Origin: Pseudomonadota bacterium
Lineage (GTDB): Bacteria; Pseudomonadota; Alphaproteobacteria; Rhizobiales; Devosiaceae
Assembly: GCA_023415605.1 (NCBI GenBank)
Contig: JAEZKB010000177.1
Location: 1 to 16,705 of the forward strand
DNA length: 16,705 nucleotides
Direction: 5' to 3'
Of this stretch, positions 1 through 6,404 are shown piece by piece; the first letter of the stretch is position 1; the number at the start of each line of letters is the position of its first letter. A model generated the notes under the pieces. The model did not search any database, was not told the origin of the DNA, and was given only the letters and a program-made list of their open reading frames with translations. A program made the position numbers and the translations under genes.

Positions 1-1
1 G

Positions 2-616
2 CCGGGCTCCTATCTCAAGGATGTCGATCTCGAAGCCGAGCGCAAGAAGGGTGAGGAAGCGACAGGCCAGGAACTCGACGATCTCCGGCTCGCCTCCTAC
101 CTCATGTATCCCAAGGTATTCGCGGACTTCGCCAAGACGCAGGACAAGTATGGGCCCACCGAGGTGCTGCCCACGCCGGTCTATTTCTACGGCCTCAAGG
201 AAGGCGAGGAGATTCTCGTCGATATCGAAAAAGGCAAGACGCTGGTCCTCACTTATCAGGGTCGCTCGCCGACCAATGAAAAGGGTCAGGTCCGCGTCTT
301 CTTCGACCTCAACGGCCAGCCGCGCACCATCACAGTGCCTGACCGGCTCAAAGTCGGCGAAGTGCAGGTGCGCGCCAAGGCTGTTTTGGGCGATCCCAAG
401 CAGATCGGCGCACCGATGCCGGGCGTCATTTCGGGTCTCGGCGTCAAGGTCGGCGACAAGGTCTTTGCTGGCGATGTGCTGCTCTCGATAGAAGCCATGA
501 AGATGGAAACGGCAATCCATGCTGAAGCGGACGGCACGGTGGCAGAAGTCACGGTGAAACCCGGCGACCAGATCGACGCCAAGGACCTTCTGGTGCGGTT
601 CGAGGGCCGCCGATGA
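2..616 (+). CDS. pyc: Pyruvate carboxylase, C-terminal part (5' end outside window)
   Basis: Biotin-dependent pyruvate carboxylase makes oxaloacetate from pyruvate, bicarbonate and ATP in the cytoplasm, refilling the TCA cycle. The open frame enters from the window edge and gives 204 visible residues. The first part (PGSYLKDVDLEAER, then a conserved SYLMYPKVFADF stretch and PTPVYFYGL) matches the end of the carboxyltransferase and allosteric linker region of this family. The last 75 or so residues form a biotinyl carrier domain, with APMPGVISGLGVKVGD and the attachment motif EAMKMET; the biotinylated lysine is visible residue 167 (codon 500-502). The domain order, with biotin at the extreme C-terminus, fits the single-chain enzyme. 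Oxaloacetate decarboxylase or acetyl/propionyl-CoA carboxylase subunits are less likely because of the linker sequence. The TGA stop overlaps the next start codon (ATGA, 613-616), so the two genes are probably co-translated. Confidence 0.95.
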   Translation, partial: PGSYLKDVDLEAERKKGEEATGQELDDLRLASYLMYPKVFADFAKTQDKYGPTEVLPTPVYFYGLKEGEEILVDIEKGKTLVLTYQGRSPTNEKGQVRVFFDLNGQPRTITVPDRLKVGEVQVRAKAVLGDPKQIGAPMPGVISGLGVKVGDKVFAGDVLLSIEAMKMETAIHAEADGTVAEVTVKPGDQIDAKDLLVRFEGRR

Positions 617-924
617 GGCGGATCGGGCTGGTTCTCGCCCTCAGTACCGTCACGCCGGCCTTTGCTGCCGAACCGATCGAGGGGGACTGGGTGACGCCCA
701 AGGGGCAGGTGGTGGCGATCGCCCCTTGTGCGGAAGGCTTCTGTCTCTCCCGGTCAGGCGAAACGCTCGGGGCGGTTACAGGCTCCGGTGCCCGCTATGA
801 GGGCACGGTCACCAATCCGGAGAACGGAAAGTCAAACGCCGTCACCATCGAGGTGACGGCGGACAAGCTGATCGTCAGCGGCTGTGCCGGCATTATTTGC
901 GCCACGCGCGAGTGGACGCGGTAG
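613..924 (+). CDS. Secreted DUF2147-type small protein
   Basis: This is a 103-residue protein with a clear signal peptide: MRRIG, a hydrophobic core, and an AFA-AEP cleavage region near residues 18-19. The mature part has the landmarks of DUF2147: GDWVTPKGQVVAIAPC near the start, YEGTVTNPENGK in the middle, and LIVSGCAGIICATREWTR at the end. It is shorter than typical members, with few residues between the PC motif and the YEGTV strand. There are four cysteines, two in APCAEGFC and two in SGCAGIIC, which could form disulfides in the periplasm. The function of the family is unknown. The start overlaps the pyruvate carboxylase stop by four bases. The gene ends in tandem stops TAG-TAA (922-927), six bases from the convergent gene. 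Confidence 0.85.
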   Translation: MRRIGLVLALSTVTPAFAAEPIEGDWVTPKGQVVAIAPCAEGFCLSRSGETLGAVTGSGARYEGTVTNPENGKSNAVTIEVTADKLIVSGCAGIICATREWTR

Positions 925-930
925 TAAGTC

Positions 931-1293
931 CTACTTGCGACGGTAGGTGGTTTCGATCACATCGTCGCCGCGGCGGCCGCGCGGATGAACCGGGGCGGAC
1001 TTGGGCAACAGGGAGATAATCCAGCTCACTAGCATGGGAATGACGACCACGTCGTCCAGCCAGCCCGCCAGCGGAATGAAGTCCGGAATGAGGTCGAACG
1101 GGCTCAAGAGGTAAAGCGGCACCAGCAGCATCAGCGCTTTCAGATGCAACGGCGTTTCCGTCGCGCGGAACGCGCGCCAGAGCAAGCCGAGCTCGGTGCG
1201 AAACTGCAGGAAGCGGTTGAGCAAAGTGAAGGGGCGCTGTGTCATGTCCAACGACATGGGGACCGTCGGCTCGGGGTTCAAGATCAGCGGCAC
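931..1293 (-). CDS. YkvA-type DUF1232 membrane protein
   Basis: The protein has up to 120 residues. The core, LLVPLYLLSPFDLIPDFIP followed by GWLDDVVVIPMLVSWII, is the hallmark of DUF1232 (YkvA family): a short helical hairpin that probably sits in or on the inner membrane. Its role is unknown. The start is uncertain. The longest form begins with GTG at 1293, inside the last codons of the upstream gene. ATG codons at 1257 (108 residues) and 1245 (104 residues) are also possible, and none has a strong Shine-Dalgarno sequence. The conserved part begins well after all three. It is the last gene of a three-gene minus-strand cluster, probably translated by coupling, and converges on the DUF2147 gene with a six-base gap. 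Confidence 0.8.
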   Translation of the reverse strand: MPLILNPEPTVPMSLDMTQRPFTLLNRFLQFRTELGLLWRAFRATETPLHLKALMLLVPLYLLSPFDLIPDFIPLAGWLDDVVVIPMLVSWIISLLPKSAPVHPRGRRGDDVIETTYRRK

Positions 1294-1667
1294 ACTTGGC
1301 GGTGCGTGGGATCGATGCTGGTGAGGTTTCCGGCGCTGTCGGCGGTCCAGGTGACTTCGAAGAAATCGGAACAGGGGGAGCCCGCCAGTTCAATGCGGTA
1401 GCGTAGCGGCTCGGGCCTGACGAAGCCCCAGTCGGTCATCTGGGTGTGGAAGGCTTGCAGCGGGGAGCCGTTCTGGAAGCGGGCATGCATACGCTCCGCC
1501 CAGGTGGCGGCGATCTCCGGAGCGGTGGCGGGCAGATTGTCGATGATGTCGGGCCTCGCCGGAACGACCAGCCAGATGAAGATGCCGAACATGATCAGCG
1601 AGGCGATCGGGCCGATGGCCGACCGCAGCCAGCGGCGGGGCTTGCGCCCGGAATCAAGGTCAGTCAA
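1284..1667 (-). CDS. Small single-pass membrane protein, unknown function
   Basis: I do not recognise this 127-residue protein. The frame stays open further upstream to 1748, but that extension is the arginine/proline-rich shadow of the preceding DUF4287 gene. I place the start at the TTG at 1667, which overlaps the upstream TGA as TTGA and has an AAAGG Shine-Dalgarno-like stretch about nine bases before it. The protein begins MTDLDSGRKPRRWLRS, positive charge before a hydrophobic helix (about residues 18-36, IGPIASLIMFGIFIWLVVP), so the N-terminus is probably inside. The remaining 85 or so residues would be periplasmic and contain two cysteines (in GSPCSDFFEVTW and at the penultimate position, QVCR). 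It sits between two small genes on the same strand and probably shares their transcript. Confidence 0.65.
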   Translation of the reverse strand: MTDLDSGRKPRRWLRSAIGPIASLIMFGIFIWLVVPARPDIIDNLPATAPEIAATWAERMHARFQNGSPLQAFHTQMTDWGFVRPEPLRYRIELAGSPCSDFFEVTWTADSAGNLTSIDPTHRQVCR

Positions 1668-1870
1668 GCGAGGGCGCCTTTGTCCCGCAGCAGCTTGACG
1701 ACGGCCATGGCGTGGCCGTGGCCGAGCTGGTAGTCGGCCTTGAGCCAATCGGTAACCGGTGTCGCCTTGCTATTCGCGGCGAAACCCTTGGCCTTGAAGA
1801 GGTCGACCCACTGTTCGGGCGTGACGCCGGTCTGCTTCTGAATATTATCGAGATAGGCTTGTAACGTCAT
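1664..1870 (-). CDS. DUF4287 domain protein
   Basis: This 68-residue protein is essentially one DUF4287 domain: MTLQAYLDNIQKQTGVTPE, then DLFKAKGFAANSKATPVTDWLK, then YQLGHGHAMAVVKLLRDKG. The family is made of small cytoplasmic helical proteins of unknown biochemical role. The GHGHAMA motif is its most recognisable feature. The start is well supported, since GAGGGAGA lies just before the ATG at 1870. It is the first gene of a three-gene minus-strand cluster and is transcribed away from ispG across an 82-base divergent region. Its stop overlaps the TTG start of the next gene. Confidence 0.85.
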   Translation of the reverse strand: MTLQAYLDNIQKQTGVTPEQWVDLFKAKGFAANSKATPVTDWLKADYQLGHGHAMAVVKLLRDKGALA

Positions 1871-1899
1871 CGCTCTCCCTCAGTCACGAGATCGTAACA

Positions 1900-1928
1900 T
1901 TGCGCGCAGAGGTTCAAAGCCTTATTTG
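1900..1928 (+). promoter_or_regulatory. Possible sigma-70 type promoter for ispG
   Basis: TTGCGC (1900-1905) and TATTTG (1923-1928) are separated by 17 bases in the 82-base divergent region between the DUF4287 gene and ispG. This fits a housekeeping -35/-10 pair, but the -10 element is a poor match and no start site is known. It would give a leader of about 18 bases. Confidence 0.3.
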
Positions 1929-1952
1929 CTGGTTGCAGCAAGGTGGTGAGCG

Positions 1953-3188
1953 ATGAGCGTTGCGGCGCGCAGGAAGTCGATCGGAGTCAATGTCGGGGGC
2001 GTGATGGTGGGCGGCGGCGCTCCAATCGTCGTGCAATCGATGACCAATACGGACACGGCCGATATCGAGTCCACCGTCAAACAGGTGGGACAACTCTGGC
2101 GCGCCGGTTCGGAGCTCGTTCGCATCACGGTCGACCGCGACGAAGCTGCCGCTGCGGTTCCGCATATTCGCGACCGGCTGGCGGCGCGCGGCATCAATGT
2201 GCCGCTGATCGGGGACTTCCACTATATCGGCCACAAGCTCCTCACCGACCATCCGGCCTGCGCCGAGGCGCTGGCTAAGTATCGCATCAATCCCGGCAAT
2301 GTCGGGTTCAAGGCCAAGCGCGACACCCAGTTCGCGACGCTGATCGAACTGGCAATGAGATACGACAAACCGGTGCGCATCGGTGTCAACTGGGGCTCTC
2401 TCGACGAAGAGTTGCTGACCCGGCTGATGGATGAGAATTCGGCTTCGGCGACACCGGTTTCTGCCGCCGCGGTGCAGCGCGAGGCCATCATCCAGTCGGC
2501 ATTGCTGTCGGCGGCGCGGGCAGAAGAACTCGGGCTCGGGCCAGACCGCATCCTGCTTTCCACCAAAGTGTCGGACGTCCAGCACCTGATCGCGGTCTAT
2601 CAGGACCTTGCGGCCCGCTGCGACTATGCGCTGCATCTCGGACTAACCGAGGCGGGCATGGGGTCCAAGGGCATCGTCGCTTCGTCGGCCGCCATGGGCA
2701 TTCTCCTGCAACAGGGAATCGGCGACACCATCCGCGTGTCGCTGACGCCCGAGCCGGGCGGCGATCGTACACAGGAAGTACGTGTGGCGCAGGAGCTGCT
2801 GCAGACCATGGGCTTCCGGCAGTTCCTGCCGGTCGTTGCCGCCTGTCCGGGCTGCGGCCGAACGACCAGCCAGACGTTCCAGGTGCTGGCTAAGGAAATT
2901 CAGGACCATCTCACCGCCTCGATGCCGGACTGGAAAGAGCGCTATCCGGGCGTCGAGGCGCTGTCGGTGGCGGTGATGGGCTGCATCGTCAACGGCCCCG
3001 GTGAAAGCAAGCACGCCGATATCGGCATCTCGCTCCCAGGTACCGGCGAAACCCCTGCCGCCCCGGTATTCATCGAGGGTCAGAAGGTCGCTACCCTGAG
3101 GGGTGCCGATGTCGCCCAGCAGTTCAAGGTGATGGTCGCCGAGTATATCGAGCAGCGCTTCGGCGCCGGCAAGGCCGCGGCGGAGTAG
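1953..3188 (+). CDS. ispG: 4-hydroxy-3-methylbut-2-en-1-yl diphosphate synthase (IspG/GcpE)
   Basis: This is the penultimate enzyme of the MEP isoprenoid pathway. It reductively opens 2-C-methylerythritol 2,4-cyclodiphosphate to HMBPP using a [4Fe-4S] cluster, in the cytoplasm. The 411-residue length is normal for the two-domain bacterial form. The N-terminal TIM-barrel domain shows VQSMTNTDTADIESTVKQV, RITVDRDEAAA, INVPLIGDFHYIGHKLL and RINPGN. The C-terminal domain carries the cluster cysteines C298 and C301 (ACPGCGRTT) and C344 (VMGCIVNGPGE), followed by the conserved glutamate. The ATG at 1953 follows an AAGGTGG Shine-Dalgarno sequence. A farnesyl diphosphate synthase gene lies about 1.1 kb downstream on the other strand, so two isoprenoid steps are close together but not in one operon. 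Confidence 0.97.
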   Translation: MSVAARRKSIGVNVGGVMVGGGAPIVVQSMTNTDTADIESTVKQVGQLWRAGSELVRITVDRDEAAAAVPHIRDRLAARGINVPLIGDFHYIGHKLLTDHPACAEALAKYRINPGNVGFKAKRDTQFATLIELAMRYDKPVRIGVNWGSLDEELLTRLMDENSASATPVSAAAVQREAIIQSALLSAARAEELGLGPDRILLSTKVSDVQHLIAVYQDLAARCDYALHLGLTEAGMGSKGIVASSAAMGILLQQGIGDTIRVSLTPEPGGDRTQEVRVAQELLQTMGFRQFLPVVAACPGCGRTTSQTFQVLAKEIQDHLTASMPDWKERYPGVEALSVAVMGCIVNGPGESKHADIGISLPGTGETPAAPVFIEGQKVATLRGADVAQQFKVMVAEYIEQRFGAGKAAAE

Positions 3189-3245
3189 ATTGACGCGGCC
3201 TCCGGCGCGTGACCAGATTTCCCCGGGGCGAGAACAGGGGACTTC

Positions 3246-3677
3246 ATGGTTACGGGCGCCTTCACCGCTGTCATCGTGATCGCCATCATCTATGGCTATG
3301 TGCTGCTCCGGCCGGTGCCGCCGATCCACACCAATTTCGGTGACCGCAAGGTGACGTTCACCACTGGCGTGCCGGCAGATGAGGTGTTCCGCACCGTCGA
3401 GAATGTCGGCCCCAGTGACAGCTACAAGCTCGGGCGAGCGGATTCCGGGCGCGGCCGCGTGATCCTGCAGGATGGACTGAGCTGGACCAGTTTCGGCTTC
3501 TACTATCCGGTCGATATCGCGCCAGGTGCTGATGGCCAGACGCGGGTCACGGTCGGTATCAAGTCGAAATATCCGCTTCAGTTTGGCCCGCTGGTCAAGG
3601 CGCAGCAGGAAAAGGCGAACCAGAAAATCGCCGACTATCTCAAGTCGCGGATCGAGACCAGGCGGGTCGCGGCCTAG
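3246..3677 (+). CDS. Membrane-anchored protein of unknown function
   Basis: This 143-residue protein has an N-terminal hydrophobic helix (about residues 5-21, AFTAVIVIAIIYGYVLL) followed directly by RPVPP, which looks like a signal anchor. The rest is soluble, with a strand-rich middle (RKVTFTTGVPADEVFRTV, GRGRVILQDGLSWTSFGFYYPVDI, TRVTVGIKSKYP) and a C-terminal helix (LVKAQQEKANQKIADYLKSRIE). The sequence pattern vaguely suggests an SRPBCC-like alpha/beta fold, but I cannot assign a family. The ATG at 3246 is preceded by AGGGGAC. It lies 57 bases after ispG on the same strand, so co-transcription is possible. Its TAG stop shares the tetranucleotide CTAG (3674-3677) with the convergent MOSC gene. 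Confidence 0.75.
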   Translation: MVTGAFTAVIVIAIIYGYVLLRPVPPIHTNFGDRKVTFTTGVPADEVFRTVENVGPSDSYKLGRADSGRGRVILQDGLSWTSFGFYYPVDIAPGADGQTRVTVGIKSKYPLQFGPLVKAQQEKANQKIADYLKSRIETRRVAA

Positions 3678-4297
3678 AGCAGTGGTTCGTACTTCAGCCG
3701 AGTCTTCTCCCGGATCGGGGTACGGAGCACCCGCTCCATCAGCTCGCGCGGCCGTTCGCGCATGCCGTCGGTGGCCATCAGTTCCCTGACAGTGACGCGC
3801 TCGCCGAAGAAAGGCTGGTAGGCTACGTCCATACCGGCTCCGACCGTGCCGGACACCAATACGCGCATATAGGCGCCGGGCCGCAGCGCCTTGGCGAAGC
3901 GCTTCACCCAGCGCGGATCGCCCATCTTGCGGCCCAGCGTGGCGCAGGGTGTGCGGTGGTAGGTCACCTCGAGCAGGACGTCGCCGATCTGCAGCCGGTC
4001 GCCGATGGCGAGGCCGGCGCCATCGATTCCGCCAATCGTGAGGTTGTCGCCGAACGTGCCTGGCGGGAAGGGTCTATCCACCTCGCCTGCCCACCAGTCG
4101 TAGTCCGACTGCAGGTAGATGTAGACGGCCTGGTCGCGGCCGCCATGGTGCTTCTTGTCCATGACGGCGTCGCCGAGTACGCCCATCTCGTCGATCATTA
4201 CCGGCCCGGACCGCGGCAGCTTGACGATTCCCGTGGGCGAGGCACTGCCGGGCAGGACTTCGGGCGAGCCGACATTGACCGAGAGCAGGGTTGGCAT
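3674..4297 (-). CDS. MOSC domain protein (YiiM-like)
   Basis: This 207-residue protein shows a MOSC (molybdenum cofactor sulfurase C-terminal) domain: MIDEMGVLGDAVMDKKHHGGRDQAVYIY near the start, FPPGTFGDNLTI in the middle, IGDRLQIGDVLLEVTYHRTPCATLGRKM with the conserved cysteine at residue 118, and GAYMRVLVSG after it. HHGG (H50, H51) and PC (C118) are the positions that bind or transfer in related proteins. E. coli YiiM has this layout and is linked to detoxification of N-hydroxylated compounds with molybdenum cofactor. The actual substrate here cannot be told from sequence. The start overlaps the upstream prenyl synthase stop as TGATG (4295-4299 read on the minus strand), so translation is probably coupled. 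Confidence 0.88.
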   Translation of the reverse strand: MPTLLSVNVGSPEVLPGSASPTGIVKLPRSGPVMIDEMGVLGDAVMDKKHHGGRDQAVYIYLQSDYDWWAGEVDRPFPPGTFGDNLTIGGIDGAGLAIGDRLQIGDVLLEVTYHRTPCATLGRKMGDPRWVKRFAKALRPGAYMRVLVSGTVGAGMDVAYQPFFGERVTVRELMATDGMRERPRELMERVLRTPIREKTRLKYEPLL

Positions 4298-5196
4298 CAG
4301 TTGTCTCGCGTGGCGAAGAAGCGCACGGTGGCGCGAAGCCCATCTGCCTCGGCGCCGAAAGGGGTGAGAGCGGTCAGCGCATCGTGCACCAGTTCTCCGA
4401 GGCGGCGCCGGGCCGGTTCCGGGCCCCAGAGTGCCACCAGCGTCTGCTTACCGGCGCCAGCGTCCTTGCCGGTAGCCTTGCCCATCTGTTCGGCCGTTGC
4501 GGTGACGTCGAGCAGGTCGTCGGCGAGCTGGAAGGCGGCGCCGGCCTTTTCGGCATAGACGGTGAGATCACCGAACTGCGCCTCATTGGCGCCGCCGATG
4601 GTCGCGCCCATGAGCACGGCGGCGCGGATCAGGGCACCGGTCTTCATCGCTTGCATCTGGCCAATGCCGCGATCGCTCAAGCGGGTCGTCTCGCCCTCGA
4701 TATCGCGCATCTGCCCCCCGACCATGCCTCCGGCACCGGCCCCGGCAGCCAGCAGCGCCACCAGGCGGCCGCGGACGCCGGGATCGGCATGACCGACCGA
4801 AGCGAGGACCTGGAAGGCATGGGTCAGCAGCGCATCGCCGGCGAGAATGGCGGTGGCCTCGTCATATGCCTTATGCACCGTGGGTTGGCCGCGGCGCAGG
4901 TCGTCATCATCCATGGCCGGCAGGTCGTCGTGGATCAGCGAATAGCAGTGGATCATTTCGACCGCGAGTCCGGCGGGCAGGGTGGCGTCAGCCGTAACCC
5001 CGAAGGCGGCGGCGGCCTGGCGCACCAGCAACGGGCGCAGGCGCTTGCCGCCGTTGAGGCTGCCGTGGCGCATGGCTGCGACCAGTCGGTCGGGCGGCAC
5101 GCCGGGCCCGAACAGCACTTCGGATTTCAGGTAGCGGTCGAGTTCGCGCTCGATGTCGGCGGCGTTTTCCTTGAGTTCGGCGTAGAAGTCGTACAT
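4297..5196 (-). CDS. ispA: Farnesyl diphosphate synthase (short-chain polyprenyl synthetase)
   Basis: The enzyme condenses isopentenyl diphosphate with dimethylallyl and geranyl diphosphate, giving the C15 precursor of undecaprenyl phosphate, quinone side chains and haem O/A. The length (299 residues) is that of bacterial IspA. Visible motifs are GGKRLRP (49-55, substrate phosphate binding), the first aspartate-rich motif DDLPAMDDDDLRRG (starting at D90) with the two-residue insertion typical of bacterial farnesyl synthases, GQMRDIEGE, KTGALI, and the second aspartate-rich motif FQLADDLLD (D226, D227, D230). A tyrosine five residues before the first motif (YSLIHDD) matches E. coli IspA and argues for a C15 product. 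A C20 product cannot be excluded from sequence alone. Its stop overlaps the MOSC gene start. Confidence 0.92.
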   Translation of the reverse strand: MYDFYAELKENAADIERELDRYLKSEVLFGPGVPPDRLVAAMRHGSLNGGKRLRPLLVRQAAAAFGVTADATLPAGLAVEMIHCYSLIHDDLPAMDDDDLRRGQPTVHKAYDEATAILAGDALLTHAFQVLASVGHADPGVRGRLVALLAAGAGAGGMVGGQMRDIEGETTRLSDRGIGQMQAMKTGALIRAAVLMGATIGGANEAQFGDLTVYAEKAGAAFQLADDLLDVTATAEQMGKATGKDAGAGKQTLVALWGPEPARRRLGELVHDALTALTPFGAEADGLRATVRFFATRDN

Positions 5197-5281
5197 CAGG
5201 CCAGAGGTTCCGAGAATTCACGTGCCGCACGGGCATGTATCCCGGAATTTCCGTGCGCGCCAAGGGGATGACGGGGCGAGG

Positions 5282-6025
5282 ATGACCGAAAGCGGCGAAG
5301 CAAAGCCCAGAAAGCGGCGGAAGCGCCGGGGTTTCGCGCGCGTTCTCCGCAGCGTGCTGCTCATCCTAGTGGGTCTCATCGCCATCCCATTGGTGCTGAC
5401 GCCGGTCTATCTGGTGGTCGACCCAGTCTCGGTGCCGATGCTGGAGCGGTATCTCACCGGCCGGCCGGTGACGCGCGAATGGCGGCCGATCGGGCAGATT
5501 TCCGACCGCGTCAAGGCTGCTGTGATCCTCTCGGAAGACGGCCAGTTCTGCCGGCATTGGGGTGTCGATGTCCGAGCGCTGAAGGACGAATTCGACCGAA
5601 TGCTGGCCGGGCAGGATTTCCGGGGCGCCTCGACGATCACCATGCAGGTGGCGCGTAATCTCTTCCTCACCAACCATGCGTCCGTGGTGCGGAAGGGATT
5701 GGAAGTGCCCCTGGCGCTCTATATCGACCTCGTCATGCCCAAGCGGCGGATCATGGAAATTTACCTCAACATCGCGGAATGGGGGCCAGATGGCCAGTTC
5801 GGCATCGAGGCCGGGGCCAAGGCAGCGTTCGGCACCGACGCGGATGCCCTGAGTTGGGAACGCGCCAGCCTGCTTGCCGTAGCGTTACCCAACCCCATCG
5901 TGCGCAGACCGGCCCGGCCAACCGCTGGCCTCCGGCGGATCGCCGGTATTGTCGAGGCACGGGCGCGGGAATATGGAGAGCGGGCCGCTTGTGTGGGGGA
6001 AAGCGGCAAACTGGCGCTGCAATAG
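5282..6025 (+). CDS. mtgA: Monofunctional peptidoglycan glycosyltransferase
   Basis: MtgA polymerises lipid II into glycan strands at the outer face of the inner membrane, using the GT51 fold also found in class A penicillin-binding proteins, without a transpeptidase domain. I choose the ATG at 5282 (247 residues), close to the usual family length. A GTG at 5222 would add 20 unlikely residues. The N-terminus is very basic (KPRKRRKRRGFARVLR) and is followed by one transmembrane helix (about 24-46). Catalytic motifs are ILSEDGQFCRHWGVD (E85), RGASTITMQVARNLFL, KRRIMEIYLNIAEWG (E159) and GIEAGAKAAFG. It is divergent from the farnesyl diphosphate synthase gene (85 bases apart), whose product feeds the lipid carrier of MtgA's substrate. 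Confidence 0.95.
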   Translation: MTESGEAKPRKRRKRRGFARVLRSVLLILVGLIAIPLVLTPVYLVVDPVSVPMLERYLTGRPVTREWRPIGQISDRVKAAVILSEDGQFCRHWGVDVRALKDEFDRMLAGQDFRGASTITMQVARNLFLTNHASVVRKGLEVPLALYIDLVMPKRRIMEIYLNIAEWGPDGQFGIEAGAKAAFGTDADALSWERASLLAVALPNPIVRRPARPTAGLRRIAGIVEARAREYGERAACVGESGKLALQ

Positions 6026-6131
6026 GGACTAGCCAGAGCTTTGTGCATTCTGTATAGAGGCCCGCAATTCCCGACAGACCCCGTCTGTTGACCGCCCTCC
6101 GCGGCGAAAACGATATTACGGAGTAACGACC

Positions 6132-6314
6132 ATGGCAGTGCCAAAACGTAAGACCTCGCCGATGAAGCGCGGTTTCCGCCGCTCGGCTGATGGCCTTGCG
6201 GCCCCGGCCTATGTCGAGGACAAGGATTCGGGTGAGCTGCGCCGTCCGCACCACGTCGATCTGAAGACCGGCATGTATCGCGGCCGTCAGGTTCTCGAAC
6301 CCAAGAAGTCGTAA
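6132..6314 (+). CDS. rpmF: 50S ribosomal protein L32
   Basis: This 60-residue protein is standard alphaproteobacterial L32: MAVPKRKTSPMKRGFRRSAD at the start, the basic region that contacts 23S rRNA near the peptidyl-transferase side, and HHVDLKTGMYRGRQVLEPKK at the end. It lacks zinc-ribbon cysteines, as is usual for this lineage. The ATG follows GGAGTAACGACC. There is a 106-base leader after mtgA containing a TATAGA hexamer (6053-6058) that might be a -10 element, though no good -35 lies at the right distance. A strong terminator follows 39 bases after the stop. rpmF after mtgA is a gene order I associate with Rhizobiales. Confidence 0.97.
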   Translation: MAVPKRKTSPMKRGFRRSADGLAAPAYVEDKDSGELRRPHHVDLKTGMYRGRQVLEPKKS

Positions 6315-6353
6315 GTCGAGCCTGGCTCGATTGCGCAATATTGAACGAATTTG

Positions 6354-6389
6354 ACGGCCAGTCCCTCGCGGGGCTGGCCGTTTCCTTTT
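6354..6389 (+). terminator. Rho-independent terminator after rpmF, in the fumC leader
   Basis: A 12-bp stem (6354-6365 paired with 6370-6381, with one G-T pair) closes a TCGC tetraloop and is followed by TTTCCTTTT (6381-6389). This is a textbook intrinsic terminator and by far the best in the window. It lies 39 bases after the rpmF stop and ends only 15 bases before the fumC ATG, just upstream of the fumC Shine-Dalgarno sequence. It therefore also sits in any fumC leader that starts further upstream. Confidence 0.9.
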
Positions 6390-6404
6390 CCGCCGGAGAT
6401 TGTC

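Noticed and set aside
1911..1925. GGTTCAAAGCC as a possible tRNA T-arm
   Set aside because: No cloverleaf partners or acceptor stem surround it. It lies in the short promoter region before ispG.
4291..5271. Long plus-strand open frame (326 codons) opposite the farnesyl diphosphate synthase
   Set aside because: Its composition is low-complexity Gly/His/Gln/Arg, it is fully antisense to a gene with all catalytic motifs, and it matches no family.
6041..6058. rpmF promoter from TTGTGC and TATAGA
   Set aside because: The two hexamers are only six bases apart, so they cannot be one -35/-10 pair, and no good -35 lies 17 bases upstream of TATAGA.
6351..6404. TTG start extending fumC by 18 codons
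   Set aside because: The extension would translate the rpmF terminator hairpin. The ATG at 6405 has a Shine-Dalgarno sequence and gives the normal FumC N-terminus.
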